DNA of 34,407 nucleotides from a virus: positions 1 through 34,407 of IMG/VR virus record IMGVR_UViG_3300022853_000051; one strand, given 5' to 3'. A model generated the notes under the pieces. The model was not told where the DNA came from, searched no databases, and saw only the letters and a list, made by a program, of their open reading frames with translations. The position numbers and the translations under genes are program-made. Positions 1-7,916 of the stretch are shown piece by piece (the first letter of the stretch is position 1; each line of letters opens with the position of its first letter).

Positions 1-127
1 AAACATTCACGTCTGGTTGTGGGATGCAGTCGGACGATAATCAAAAACGGGATGAGGCGTTGCTATTAGGTGAGTCTACGACCCCCGAAGCCCAACCCAT
101 CGGCTCTGCCGTGGGTGGGTAGTTCAC
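1..127 (+). mobile_element. Right end of an IS200/IS605-family (TnpB-type) element
   Basis: The first 127 bases are richer in G+C than what follows. They combine an open frame closing at a TAG, a GAAGCCC box at 87-93, a long imperfect hairpin at 91-119 and the sequence GTAGTTCAC ending at 127. This combination is the usual organisation of the right end of IS200/IS605 elements, where the tnpB 3' end, the omega-RNA scaffold and the cleavage pentamer overlap. The left end, any tnpA and most of tnpB lie outside the window. Base composition changes sharply after 127, which is where I place the element boundary. Confidence 0.65.
1..127 (+). ncRNA. Omega-RNA (reRNA)-like scaffold, 3' part
   Basis: The hairpin at 91-119 pairs CCCA with TGGG twice and then CGGC with GCCG around a TCT loop, with single-base bulges between the blocks. 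It is followed by the pentamer TTCAC at 123-127. In TnpB systems the scaffold ends at the right end of the element and the guide is the flanking DNA immediately after it. The predicted guide would therefore start at 128 with ACTATAATATTTTCCAAAAA. The 5' limit of the RNA is unknown and probably lies left of the window. Confidence 0.5.
3..122 (+). CDS. tnpB: TnpB-like RNA-guided nuclease, C-terminal tail (partial)
   Basis: An open frame enters from the left edge and closes at the TAG at 120-122. It reads TFTSGCGMQSDD, then a Gln/Glu-rich stretch, and ends ...TPEAQPIGSAVGG. Only about 39 residues are visible, all beyond the RuvC and zinc-finger core, so no catalytic residue can be checked. TnpB proteins commonly end in such a variable tail, with the last codons overlapping the conserved 3' hairpin of the element; that is the arrangement here. 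The call rests on this context and not on domain evidence. The alternative is a chance open frame over a structured RNA. Confidence 0.55.
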   Translation, partial: TFTSGCGMQSDDNQKRDEALLLGESTTPEAQPIGSAVGG

Positions 128-209
128 ACTATAATATTTTCCAAAAATTCAATTCAGTATTATCCAAGATTTGCCCGTGCCGCAAAAAAAACAGCGCATA
201 GCATCATAG

Positions 210-632
210 TCATTTCTTCGGTTTCAGATGTGGGATATAGTGCTCTAGGCATATTTTATCCGCCTTATTCTTTATGCGATTCAACTGCGTGCTGGTGCTG
301 AATGATAGCTTGTTTCTTTCTTTAATTTTTTCATCTAATATCTTGAGAGTGTAAATCAAAGTCCCTCGCTTTATTTCGAACAAAGGCTTTTGATTATGAA
401 ACCCTACAAGAACATTTCCAATCAAGTCCTCTATCCTCCAAGACAGTGAGGACGTTCCTTTCTCCATTTTATCGATAGCATCCTGCATTGCTTTAATTTT
501 ATCTGTAGCTCTCTCTTCTCTATCAACTTTATGAGCAAGAGATTCTAGTATTTGTGCCTCGTCGTCTTTTCCGTCGTTTCTTAGGCTTTGAGCTTGAGAT
601 TTTAAGTTTCTAGACTGTTTTCTTTTACTCAT
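210..632 (-). CDS. Hypothetical small basic helical protein, last gene of the repair operon
   Basis: A protein of 140 aa that I do not recognise. The first 60 residues are Lys/Arg/Glu/Gln-rich and look helical (MSKRKQSRNLKSQAQSL, then a charged repeat-like stretch), followed by a more mixed C-terminal half. It has no signal peptide, membrane segment or catalytic motif. Its ATG overlaps the TGA of the SbcD-SbcC fusion in an ATGA junction at 629-632, so it is probably translated by coupling. It may assist the nuclease complex, but that is only guilt by association. Confidence 0.75.
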   Translation of the reverse strand: MSKRKQSRNLKSQAQSLRNDGKDDEAQILESLAHKVDREERATDKIKAMQDAIDKMEKGTSSLSWRIEDLIGNVLVGFHNQKPLFEIKRGTLIYTLKILDEKIKERNKLSFSTSTQLNRIKNKADKICLEHYIPHLKPKK

Positions 633-3600
633 GATATTGTGTGTTGATTTGTGGAGGATATTGCCGTTGACGTGGTAAAACTGAAATTGCTTACTCCTGC
701 GTTTTCTGGGAGAGCAGAAAACTCCTTATTAATAAATCCTCTGTCTTTTGTTACCTCAACTATGTTATCTACACAGTCTTTTACTTCATTTCTATGTGTA
801 ATAATTAGAACATTCTTATACTTCGTCCCTAAGTACAAGAGCATGCTCTGAACCTCTGAGATTAAGTCATCATCAAGGCTTCCAAATCCTTCATCAATCA
901 TTATAATTGATGGCTGAGAAACGGCATGATTTGAAATCTCGTGCAAAGCGTTTTTTATAGCCAGAGACACAATGAATTTTTGAGATGATGACGCCATAGC
1001 TCCAAGAGGTAGTGCATCAAATTTATCTTCCATAAAATAGAAGACTTCTGTCACGTCTCCTTTGTCATCAATCTCTAAATCAACTTTAAACTCAACAATC
1101 CCTGATAGGATGTTCTGTATTTTCTCATTGATAGTAGGAAGCTTTGTCTTAATAACCATCGCTGGTATTCCTTGCCTGTGCACAGCTTGAAGGTACAGAC
1201 TGTGACGACGATATAAAGTGTCAAATTCGCGTATCTCCTTCAACCTTTCCTCTTTGCCTTCCACGTCTCGACTTAAAACCGCAAGTTCACCCGCTAATAT
1301 TCGTAATTTCAAAACGATAGATGTGATGCTTTGCTTGTATCCCTCAAGCAATTCTTGATTATCATCTATCGTTTTTTGAGTTTCTGTGTTAGATTCAATG
1401 TTACGCTCATTTTTGTCAAAGTTATCGCACATCACTTTTAGCTCCACAAGCTCTTTGCGCGTCTTCTCAATAGCATCAGAGAGCTTTGATAGCTCATTTG
1501 AGCGGGAATTAATTAACTCGTTCATCGCAACGATGTCTTTGGCTCCTAATAGTTTTTCTCGGTCTTTAGAGATGTTCTCTAAGAGCATTTCCTTTGCGGC
1601 AAGTTTAACTTTTGTTATTTCTAACTCAGAGTTTCTAGTTTCAAAATTCTGGTTATGATTCTTGCAAACCTCTACTTCTTTAAGTACATTCTTTTTCTCT
1701 GTGAGTTCCCGCTCAAGCCTAGTTTTTCGGATATTCTGTTCTGTTTCACCAAAAGGGTTCGGTTTTTCAGATACATTTCCGCAAGTCGGACACTTCTTGC
1801 CTTGGAAAGAGATGATTTTGTTTTGACACTCGATAATATCAGACTGAATCTTTCTAATCGATTCCTCTGTAGTCGTGGTGTCTTCGATGAATTTTTTTGA
1901 GTTCTGTAATATCCAAGTTTCAGACTGCTGCTTAATGGATTCAATATTAGTCTTTTGGGCTCTTTCTTGCTGCAGTTGATGCTCGACATCTGATAGGTTT
2001 TTCTCACCTTCGAATGGGACATCTTTTCGAAGATTGCTGTCCAGCCAAGATTTAAGTTCGGACTGGCGCTCAATATCTTTATTAAGTAGGTCCTCTGATA
2101 GTTCGATTTCATTCTCTAATACGTCTTTGGAGTCAAACTCCATTATCTCCACTCTATGAAGCTTGCGGGTGTGCTCTAAAATTTTGCTGTTTATGTCAGT
2201 TTGTTTTGTTTCGCTTAGAAATTGCTCTTCCTCAAGGCTCTTGATTTGAATATTAAAATCTTGCTTTTGAATATTTTTCTGAGCTATTTCTTCTTTAATC
2301 TCAGGAACTTGCCCAGCATCTTTAAAGTCTCGATTGAGATTGTTTTGTTTTTTATTAACAAAGTCGTATCTCATCTTAAAGTTAGACAAGTCAAGGTATC
2401 TAGCAATTAGAGCATTTTTAGGTTGCTGGCTCAAAGCCAGGTAGTCACTGTCATTGTTTGAAGCGTGAAGAGCGATTATTGAAAAATCTTCATAATCTCC
2501 AATTGCTTTTTTTATCTGTCCTTTAATGTTTGTGTTCTCAGCAACTCCTTCATCTGTTTCTTCGTCTGTCCACATCCAATCTTGCTCTCCAGTTGGAATT
2601 TGGACTTCTTTCCAAATCTCGAACCGAGTTGGGTAAGAATTCCCGCCGTTCCGCTTTTGAACGACCTCGCGAGTAATTCTAAACTTCACCCCTTCAATTG
2701 AAACGACTACACTCACATATCCTTTGTTGGATTTTGTGTAAATATTTACGAGCTTGGACTTATTTTTGGTCCCAATAATAACTTCAAACAGACCGAAAAC
2801 TAAAGCACGAAGAGTGTTTGATTTTCCGCAGTAGTTCTCGCCGAAAATCCCAGTCAACCCTGGCATGCTTTCTATTGGAAAATAAACAGCTCTATCGGGA
2901 AACGAAAATAAGTTTCGAACTTCCATCGATAGAATATCGAATTTTTTTGATTTGATTTTTTCTTTGTCAAGTCCAAGTTCTTTTTCAATTGAGTATGCAA
3001 ATGTAAACAACTCTTGTAGCTCATCGTCTTCCATGTCATGCTCAGTGCGTTTCATGAATTTTTTAAATCTGCCTTCAAAACTATCTCCACCTTCTAATAC
3101 TTCACTATCATCGCCCAGGTCTTCTTTTTGCAAAGTCTTCCATTCCACGCGAATACTCTCACACTTATATCGGTCCTTTATAAGCTTGGTTATTTGATTG
3201 GTACGTTCTTGTGATTTGTTTTCCTCAAAATCTTCGACAGTTACAATTACTTTTGTTTTTCTCTTGTTATTGGAAAAACTCATGTTCTCTATTCGGTCCT
3301 CAACTGACTCTCCACGGGTTACTGTGATTTTTGCAAATCCCCAGTCATTTAAAACTATCTTTCTTTCGTGGGTTTTAGTTTTAGTATCCCAAATCAGATA
3401 TCCTTTGTCTATTGATTCTCCATAGCCCTGTTGGATGCAACTTCCACTATAAGCCATTCTGCCATCAAAGAAATCTTGGTACTCGTGAAAGTCACCCATC
3501 ATGGTGATGTCAAAATCTTTGAATATCGATTTTTTCCAGCTGGCCTGGTTTGAATTTTCATGACCATTATCCATGCGAGCACCATAAAGAGCTCCGTGCC

Positions 3601-4105
3601 ACATAGCGATATATGTTTTATCAGCTTCTTTCTGGTCTAACTCCAGCACTTTTTCGTCTCGACAAGAGAAAATGCCATATGTATGATTTTCGTCGATACT
3701 GAAAAATCCAGATAAAGGATAGTAGTAAACGCTGTTTTCCCAAAGATTTATTGAGGATGCATTTTCTTTTGTGACTTGGTAAGTGGATTTTCCTCCCAAA
3801 ATCTCTGAAAGCTCGAAAATTGGGCTAATAACATCGCCTTGGCTCTCTTGTTTCATGTTCATATCATGATTTCCAGCTATAATATCTACTGGTGCAATCT
3901 CAGAAAGTTTTAAGAAAAACTCTGACATCAATATGAACGACTTAGGAGACATGGAGACCTTATTGTGTAATACGTCCCCAGTTATAGCAATACGGTCTAC
4001 TTTGTTTGATTTTAGGTCCTCATATAATCTTTCAAAAACCTGACGATATTCAGCGTGTCGAGTTGAAAATCGAATGTGAATATCTGATAAGTGTGCGATT
4101 CGCAT
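629..4105 (-). CDS. SbcD-SbcC (T4 gp47-gp46 / Mre11-Rad50) single-chain fusion nuclease-ATPase
   Basis: A protein of 1158 aa joining both halves of the Mre11-Rad50 type complex. Residues 1-250 form the metallophosphoesterase: D8 and H10 (LSDIH), G43-D44 (TGDV), GNHD 78-81, H170 (MWHG) and GDFHEY 204-209. From about 390 a Rad50/SbcC ATPase begins, with Walker A GENYCGKS at 422-429. Two coiled-coil arms flank a zinc hook CPTC at 772-775. A weak signature ASSSQKF lies near 1038-1044, Walker B with D1071-E1072, a D-loop SLDDD at 1076-1080 and the switch His at 1104. In T4 the two halves are separate proteins that process DNA ends for recombination-dependent replication. The arms, about 170 aa each, are short for SbcC. 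No stop or frameshift separates the halves. Confidence 0.93.
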   Translation of the reverse strand: MRIAHLSDIHIRFSTRHAEYRQVFERLYEDLKSNKVDRIAITGDVLHNKVSMSPKSFILMSEFFLKLSEIAPVDIIAGNHDMNMKQESQGDVISPIFELSEILGGKSTYQVTKENASSINLWENSVYYYPLSGFFSIDENHTYGIFSCRDEKVLELDQKEADKTYIAMWHGALYGARMDNGHENSNQASWKKSIFKDFDITMMGDFHEYQDFFDGRMAYSGSCIQQGYGESIDKGYLIWDTKTKTHERKIVLNDWGFAKITVTRGESVEDRIENMSFSNNKRKTKVIVTVEDFEENKSQERTNQITKLIKDRYKCESIRVEWKTLQKEDLGDDSEVLEGGDSFEGRFKKFMKRTEHDMEDDELQELFTFAYSIEKELGLDKEKIKSKKFDILSMEVRNLFSFPDRAVYFPIESMPGLTGIFGENYCGKSNTLRALVFGLFEVIIGTKNKSKLVNIYTKSNKGYVSVVVSIEGVKFRITREVVQKRNGGNSYPTRFEIWKEVQIPTGEQDWMWTDEETDEGVAENTNIKGQIKKAIGDYEDFSIIALHASNNDSDYLALSQQPKNALIARYLDLSNFKMRYDFVNKKQNNLNRDFKDAGQVPEIKEEIAQKNIQKQDFNIQIKSLEEEQFLSETKQTDINSKILEHTRKLHRVEIMEFDSKDVLENEIELSEDLLNKDIERQSELKSWLDSNLRKDVPFEGEKNLSDVEHQLQQERAQKTNIESIKQQSETWILQNSKKFIEDTTTTEESIRKIQSDIIECQNKIISFQGKKCPTCGNVSEKPNPFGETEQNIRKTRLERELTEKKNVLKEVEVCKNHNQNFETRNSELEITKVKLAAKEMLLENISKDREKLLGAKDIVAMNELINSRSNELSKLSDAIEKTRKELVELKVMCDNFDKNERNIESNTETQKTIDDNQELLEGYKQSITSIVLKLRILAGELAVLSRDVEGKEERLKEIREFDTLYRRHSLYLQAVHRQGIPAMVIKTKLPTINEKIQNILSGIVEFKVDLEIDDKGDVTEVFYFMEDKFDALPLGAMASSSQKFIVSLAIKNALHEISNHAVSQPSIIMIDEGFGSLDDDLISEVQSMLLYLGTKYKNVLIITHRNEVKDCVDNIVEVTKDRGFINKEFSALPENAGVSNFSFTTSTAISSTNQHTIS

Positions 4106-4140
4106 GTTTGATGCTATTGTGTTTAATAGCGAATATAGCG

Positions 4141-4146
4141 ATTATA
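4141..4146 (-). promoter_or_regulatory. Possible -10 box for the SbcD-SbcC fusion gene
   Basis: On the minus strand TATAAT lies 36 nt before the ATG at 4105, in an 87-nt AT-rich gap that is one of the few real gaps in this operon. No convincing -35 box sits at the usual spacing, only a T-rich run. The gene may instead be read from upstream. Confidence 0.3.
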
Positions 4147-4179
4147 ATTAATAAGTCAGATGTAAAAAAAGGAAAAGTT

Positions 4180-4203
4180 TTCAACTATTCAACTATTCAA
4201 CAA
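4180..4203. repeat. Three tandem copies of an 8-bp unit
   Basis: TTCAACTA TTCAACTA TTCAACAA in direct tandem overlaps the stop codon of the phosphoesterase gene (TAG at 4195-4193 on the minus strand). Its position at a gene end suggests slippage with little coding cost. No function is evident. Confidence 0.6.
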
Positions 4204-4870
4204 ATGATACCTCGACAATTGTGCGACCAGGTTTTTGCTCTAGAATAAGAGCCTCTCCTTTTTCTATCGCATCCACGAGAATAATGTTTGGATTGTCAAG
4301 AGTTATTGAAAATTGTCTAGTGTGGCCCACAATCTGTTTCCAGTCATCAATTCTGTTGATGTTTAGACTTCTTGGCCTGACCCAAATAGGGCTGGACACA
4401 GTTGAATCACCGTGTCTTTGAAAACCAGCGAATGCAAAGTGTGAGATGTGTAGGGAGTTGATTTTTTTAACAATATCTTTCGTGTCAACTTTATGAATAT
4501 CGCACCAATCTTTAGTGACTCCTGCATGAGAAATGAGATAGTCATCTATGGAGTGGCACCATTGCATCAAATCCTTGTTATCCTCTAGAAGTGCTTCAAT
4601 ATTTAAAAATGCTCCAGCTTGAAACCCGCTATACATTCCGCCTATTCCCATATAATGGGCATCATGGTTTCCTGTGAGCAAAGTTACGTCGTCTGGTCTT
4701 TCTTTTTTGAGAGCGATGATGTCTCTGAAGTTGTCCATCTGCTCCAGAGCTGTAAACTCCTTGCTGTCGAAGTAATCTCCGACAAATACGATTTTATCAG
4801 GATTAACTGATTTGACATGCTTTTTCCAGGATGGTCCTCCGTGTATGTCTCCTAAAATTAGATGTTTCAT
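4193..4870 (-). CDS. PPP-type calcineurin-like phosphoesterase
   Basis: A protein of 225 aa with the complete ordered motif set of the PPP/lambda-phosphatase family: GDIHGG at 7-12, GDYFD at 31-35, GNHD at 67-70, ISHAG at 113-117 and VGHT at 181-184. Together these supply the two-metal site. Such enzymes hydrolyse phosphomonoesters (phosphoprotein, nucleotide or Ap4A-type substrates); the substrate here cannot be told from sequence. Its ATG overlaps the upstream stop by one base (TAATG at 4870), so it is coupled to the RuvC-like gene. It is distinct from the Mre11-like domain encoded downstream, which lacks this ISHAG/VGHT arrangement. Confidence 0.88.
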   Translation of the reverse strand: MKHLILGDIHGGPSWKKHVKSVNPDKIVFVGDYFDSKEFTALEQMDNFRDIIALKKERPDDVTLLTGNHDAHYMGIGGMYSGFQAGAFLNIEALLEDNKDLMQWCHSIDDYLISHAGVTKDWCDIHKVDTKDIVKKINSLHISHFAFAGFQRHGDSTVSSPIWVRPRSLNINRIDDWKQIVGHTRQFSITLDNPNIILVDAIEKGEALILEQKPGRTIVEVSFVE

Positions 4871-5415
4871 TATTCGCTTTTAAGTGCTGCTTGTTTCTCC
4901 AAGGTAATCATGTGACACAGAGCGATGGTGTAGCTGTCGCACATATCGAAATTTTCATCCATAAGCTTCCTTGACTTCGGACCGTATTTCCAATTCAAAA
5001 GAGGCTGCAATTTACATACTTCCTCCCACACTTGAGATTTGCTTTCAGAGCCTTTTTTTCCAAATTTCACATGCGGGTATGCAGTTTTTCGTGCAGAGTT
5101 TACGTTGTAGTATACTGGCTCTATTCCCCAGGTTTTATAGCATACAGCCGAAATCATTCCGTTAAAGAAATTAAGCAATCCGATTGTTGTAGCAGAAGAG
5201 AATTTTCCAGCGAACTTTTTAAGCGGTTCCTCTATAGCAATATATGTCAGTTCCATTTTACTTATTTCACTTAAATGCTCCTCGAAGTGTTTTAGCTTTT
5301 CAAAAAGAGTTTGTTTTGGACGCATTTTAACGTACCCAATCTTGAGCATGTCTCCATCTTCTGAAAAAAGTGTGTACCCAATACAGGTGGTTGATATATC
5401 TAATCCTAAAATCAT
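4870..5415 (-). CDS. RuvC-like Holliday-junction resolvase (RNase H fold)
   Basis: A protein of 181 aa. It opens with the RNase H-fold strand LGLDISTTCIGYTLF (catalytic D6), has IAIEEPL with E62/E63 as the second acid, and DMCDSYTIAL with D157/D160 as the C-terminal acids. Spacing and length fit RuvC (about 170 aa). In a phage it would resolve recombination or branched replication intermediates, which suits its operon with the SbcD-SbcC fusion. It overlaps the preceding small gene by ATGA (5412-5415) and the following phosphoesterase by one base. Assignment is by motif order; overall identity to cellular RuvC appears low. Confidence 0.8.
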   Translation of the reverse strand: MILGLDISTTCIGYTLFSEDGDMLKIGYVKMRPKQTLFEKLKHFEEHLSEISKMELTYIAIEEPLKKFAGKFSSATTIGLLNFFNGMISAVCYKTWGIEPVYYNVNSARKTAYPHVKFGKKGSESKSQVWEEVCKLQPLLNWKYGPKSRKLMDENFDMCDSYTIALCHMITLEKQAALKSE

Positions 5416-5600
5416 TTTTCTTCTGTATCTTTTTTAAGGTTGTCAACAATCCCAGCCTGTAGATAAGTAACATGTTCTAGCATAACTTCCTTTATCGTTT
5501 TCTTCTCAGGAGCCGTCAGGGTAAGCCCTTCTGATTTGAGGATACTCAAAAGTGTGGAAATGATTGTTATTCTTTCTGCAATTGAAATTGTTCTTATCAT
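5412..5600 (-). CDS. Hypothetical 62-aa protein, first gene of the repair operon
   Basis: A small Leu/Ile/Thr-rich, probably helical protein (MIRTISIAERITIISTLLSI...) with an acidic-basic tail and no recognisable motif. It is supported by its ATGA overlap with the RuvC-like gene at 5412-5415 and by lying directly after a strong terminator. Only about 10 nt separate the terminator T-run from its ATG, so little room remains for a separate promoter. Its expression may depend on read-through or on an element inside the terminator region. Confidence 0.6.
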   Translation of the reverse strand: MIRTISIAERITIISTLLSILKSEGLTLTAPEKKTIKEVMLEHVTYLQAGIVDNLKKDTEEK

Positions 5601-5610
5601 GTTTAATGAT

Positions 5611-5643
5611 AAAAAAAGCCTTGACGAATATCAAGGCTTTTTT
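5611..5643. terminator. Bidirectional intrinsic terminator
   Basis: AAAAAAAGCCTTGA and TCAAGGCTTTTTTA form a near-perfect stem around CGAATA, with A-runs on one side and T-runs on the other, so it can act on either strand. It sits just after the stop of the 370-aa structural gene (5661) and before the repair operon, ending minus-strand late transcription. Confidence 0.92.
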
Positions 5644-5660
5644 ATTTGTAGTGTTACTGG

Positions 5661-6773
5661 TTATACGTCCAGTTCCAATGTAAATGTTAATACTCCAGTG
5701 TACCCTTTCTCTTTAGCTCTGTCCAGTTTAGCAATAGCTAAAAGCTCTTCCTCTTTGTTGTAGAGCCCGATTTCGGTTACATAAGTTGAATCAAAGTTGT
5801 TTGTTCCAAGAGTGTACTCTTGAAGGTTTTCAGAGAAGTTCCACGTTGGGTTGTTTGTAAAGTGAAATTCTCCTGGAAGAGCCATGCAAACGACTGATGT
5901 TTTAAAACTAATGTTTAAGTCGTAAAACTGAGCAGTACTTCCTGAGCCAAACCAGATATCTGTTGTTCCAACCCCAGAGTTTGCATATGCGTGTGGGGTT
6001 GTTTTTCCAGATGCCCACGGGATTTGATTTACAATCATCGGGTGAGTTAACACCATATATCCTTTGTCTAGCGCTGCAAACCCAACAGGGACATCATAGT
6101 TGTATCCTTGGTTTGTTGTGGTTGGGTAAATTTCAGGTACTGCGGCGGCAAGATTTACTTGGCTCCAGGGTCTTTGGTCAGAATTAATGTCGATTTGCAT
6201 CCCATCTGGGTGCAAGTTTTGATATGCTGTTGCCGAAGGTCTGTCAAGATAGCTTGATGTATTCCAAGTGGTTTGACTCGCTTTGTTAACGCCGTTTCCG
6301 TCTGTGGTTCCTGTATAAGGAAGGTTAATTTCATCACAAAACAAAAATGCAATATTCTTACCTAGAAGGGCGTTTTCGCTCTTCTTCTCCAGTATGTTGT
6401 ATGTTGACGACACAATTGTTTTAGCGGTCCAATTGGGGTTATCTGCTATTCCATGTTGAGGAACTGTAAACGTAATGGAACGTCCATCTATCATCTCACT
6501 GTAGAAGCTTCTTGGAATAGGCGCTATTACAATTTTACCGACATTTAGCTGATAAATCTCAGGATGTGCGGAAGCCATTGTACTTCCTGATGCTAAATCT
6601 GCTGCAATGTGTGGAAGGTTAAATGACACAAAGTAATTAGCTTCTGTAGAAGTCAGCCCAGTCCTAAAACACGCAGTGTATGTCAGGTCAGACGTAGCAA
6701 CAGACTTTAGTGATGCAGTCTCACTCTTTGTTGAAATAACACTCTGTATTGGTTTTTGAAAATTACTTGGCAT
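5661..6773 (-). CDS. Virion protein, tail/baseplate periphery, with shared C-terminal module
   Basis: A protein of 370 aa, rich in Ser/Thr/Asn/Gly with beta-type composition and no signal peptide. Its last 40 or so residues (from about TYVTEIGLYNKEEELLAI to the end LTFTLELDV) match the C-termini of the two large paralogues at 7917-10025 and 10056-12251, which end in TYITEIGxLNxxGxLVAVGKP and LxLELDF/LKLEF. The shared module suggests a common attachment or trimerisation role in the tail. The rest is unlike its neighbours. It is the last gene before the terminator at 5611-5643. A tail-fibre or receptor-contacting role is plausible but not shown. Confidence 0.8.
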   Translation of the reverse strand: MPSNFQKPIQSVISTKSETASLKSVATSDLTYTACFRTGLTSTEANYFVSFNLPHIAADLASGSTMASAHPEIYQLNVGKIVIAPIPRSFYSEMIDGRSITFTVPQHGIADNPNWTAKTIVSSTYNILEKKSENALLGKNIAFLFCDEINLPYTGTTDGNGVNKASQTTWNTSSYLDRPSATAYQNLHPDGMQIDINSDQRPWSQVNLAAAVPEIYPTTTNQGYNYDVPVGFAALDKGYMVLTHPMIVNQIPWASGKTTPHAYANSGVGTTDIWFGSGSTAQFYDLNISFKTSVVCMALPGEFHFTNNPTWNFSENLQEYTLGTNNFDSTYVTEIGLYNKEEELLAIAKLDRAKEKGYTGVLTFTLELDV

Positions 6774-6836
6774 CGTTTATATTATTATTGATGTTGAGAT
6801 TTTTTTGTTGGATTTTTTTTGACTATGTACCAGTGA

Positions 6837-7388
6837 TTAACCTTGTCCGAGTCCGACACCATCGCCGCCTTCAGTAGGTCCGCCAGGTCCGCCGCCAATC
6901 TGTAAACCAGTATAATTAAACCTTACCTCAAAAGTTAAGGAGTTCTCAGACTGAAGTGTTTGACGTCCGTAAGATGTAAAAACAAGCTTCCTGTAACGAA
7001 TCATACTAGAATTAAGCGCGGCACGACCATTGTTAATCCATGTTTTTATGTCAGCAATCATGCTATCTGGCAAAGCAGTTTCATAATCTCTATACCCGTC
7101 TGTATATGTTGCGTCTTTTTTAGCAAAAGTCACATATAAAGTCGAATTTGAGATTGAATTCGTGTCAGTCGGGTCTGGAAAAGTGAGTTTTAAAAAATGA
7201 GACCCTTCTCCTGTGCTATCGGTAAGAGGTATAACTTTCTTGTTTCCTGTAGCCAAAGTAGAGACAGTAATACCTTGAGCATAAGGCCCAAATATTTTGT
7301 GCCCCTCAGAAATAACTGTCTCGTTGTTGGTTGTCGCCAGAGTCACCTTTCGGAAGACTACGTTTGTTGGGCTTGGATTGTTAGGCAT
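6837..7388 (-). CDS. Hypothetical structural protein with Gly-rich C-terminus
   Basis: A protein of 183 aa. The body is Thr/Ser/Asn-rich, of a beta type typical of virion proteins, and contains a short helical part near PDSMIADIKTWINNGRAAL. The C-terminus is almost pure Gly/Pro/Glu (GGGPGGPTEGGDGVGLGQG), like the tail of the next protein upstream. No known domain is recognised. The start is preceded by an A-rich stretch (AAAACTAAAAATG) and not by a clear Shine-Dalgarno sequence. It lies within a run of tail genes, so I infer a minor virion component. Confidence 0.75.
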   Translation of the reverse strand: MPNNPSPTNVVFRKVTLATTNNETVISEGHKIFGPYAQGITVSTLATGNKKVIPLTDSTGEGSHFLKLTFPDPTDTNSISNSTLYVTFAKKDATYTDGYRDYETALPDSMIADIKTWINNGRAALNSSMIRYRKLVFTSYGRQTLQSENSLTFEVRFNYTGLQIGGGPGGPTEGGDGVGLGQG

Positions 7389-7406
7389 TTTTAGTTTTGT
7401 TTATTG

Positions 7407-7880
7407 TTATCCTGCGTTTGGCAATTGAGTTCCACCTGTTCCAGTTCCTGTGCCTACACCACCGCCGTCATCTGTACCTGTTCCACCACTAGTGTCACTT
7501 CCATTTGGAAGGTCATTAGAGCCTCCAAGATTAACAGATATATCTAAAACATTGTCGGTCAAGTTTGTGCCGTAAAGAACATCTTGGGAAACAAGTTGGT
7601 CAAAGTTTTCAAAAAATAACTGGTTGCGCTGTTCGTAATTCACAGAAGTCTTTAAACAACCCTCGCTTTTTCCAGAAATATCTGGGACTTCACCTGAAAT
7701 TAGTGTAATCGTTGTTTTGTAATTGACGTCGGGGTCTCCTAGGGCAAATGACTTAATCTCAAAGAGGTCATCTCCGAACGCGTCGAAACGAATATTGCTC
7801 TTATTGAAAAGATATTCACGACCTTTGTCGGTCAAATATGCTTTCGCATAAAGTGTGTCTGCTGATGCTATGAATCCCAT
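7407..7880 (-). CDS. Short tail protein sharing the N-terminal module of the large paralogues
   Basis: A protein of 157 aa. Residues 1-55 (DTLYAKAYLTDKGREYL ... FALGDPDVNY) follow the same pattern as the N-termini of the genes at 7917 and 10056: a T-Y/F-x-x-x-x-L-T-x-x-G-R-x-x-L block followed by an S/G-D-x-x-x-N-Y block. The last 40 residues are a Gly/Thr/Asp-rich tail (GGVGTGTGTGGTQ). It looks like a small member or adaptor of the same tail-protein family with a flexible end. A CTATTTA motif lies about 20 nt before the ATG. The molecular role is unknown. Confidence 0.8.
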   Translation of the reverse strand: MGFIASADTLYAKAYLTDKGREYLFNKSNIRFDAFGDDLFEIKSFALGDPDVNYKTTITLISGEVPDISGKSEGCLKTSVNYEQRNQLFFENFDQLVSQDVLYGTNLTDNVLDISVNLGGSNDLPNGSDTSGGTGTDDGGGVGTGTGTGGTQLPNAG

Positions 7881-7900
7881 TTTTTTTATTCTCTTTCTAG

Positions 7901-7907
7901 TAAATAG
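7901..7907 (-). promoter_or_regulatory. CTATTTA motif before the 157-aa tail gene
   Basis: CTATTTA on the minus strand, about 20 nt before the ATG at 7880, between two close tail genes. It is a shortened copy of the TATTTAT motif found before other structural genes. Confidence 0.35.
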
Positions 7908-7916
7908 TTTCTCTTA

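Noticed and set aside
122-209. Terminator for the repair operon near a T8 tract (minus strand)
   Set aside because: I could not find a convincing stem in front of the T-run.
1672-2112. 146-aa open frame on the same strand inside the SbcC coiled-coil region
   Set aside because: It is fully nested in another frame of a gene with complete motifs, and its sequence has no domain or plausible start context.
4180-4203. Tandem 8-bp units considered as a CRISPR or iteron array
   Set aside because: There are only three units with no spacers, located at a gene end; it is a simple slippage repeat.
4006-4248. Plus-strand open frame across the gap between the fusion gene and the phosphoesterase
   Set aside because: It overlaps both flanking genes antisense, shows no ribosome site, and its sequence resembles no protein family.
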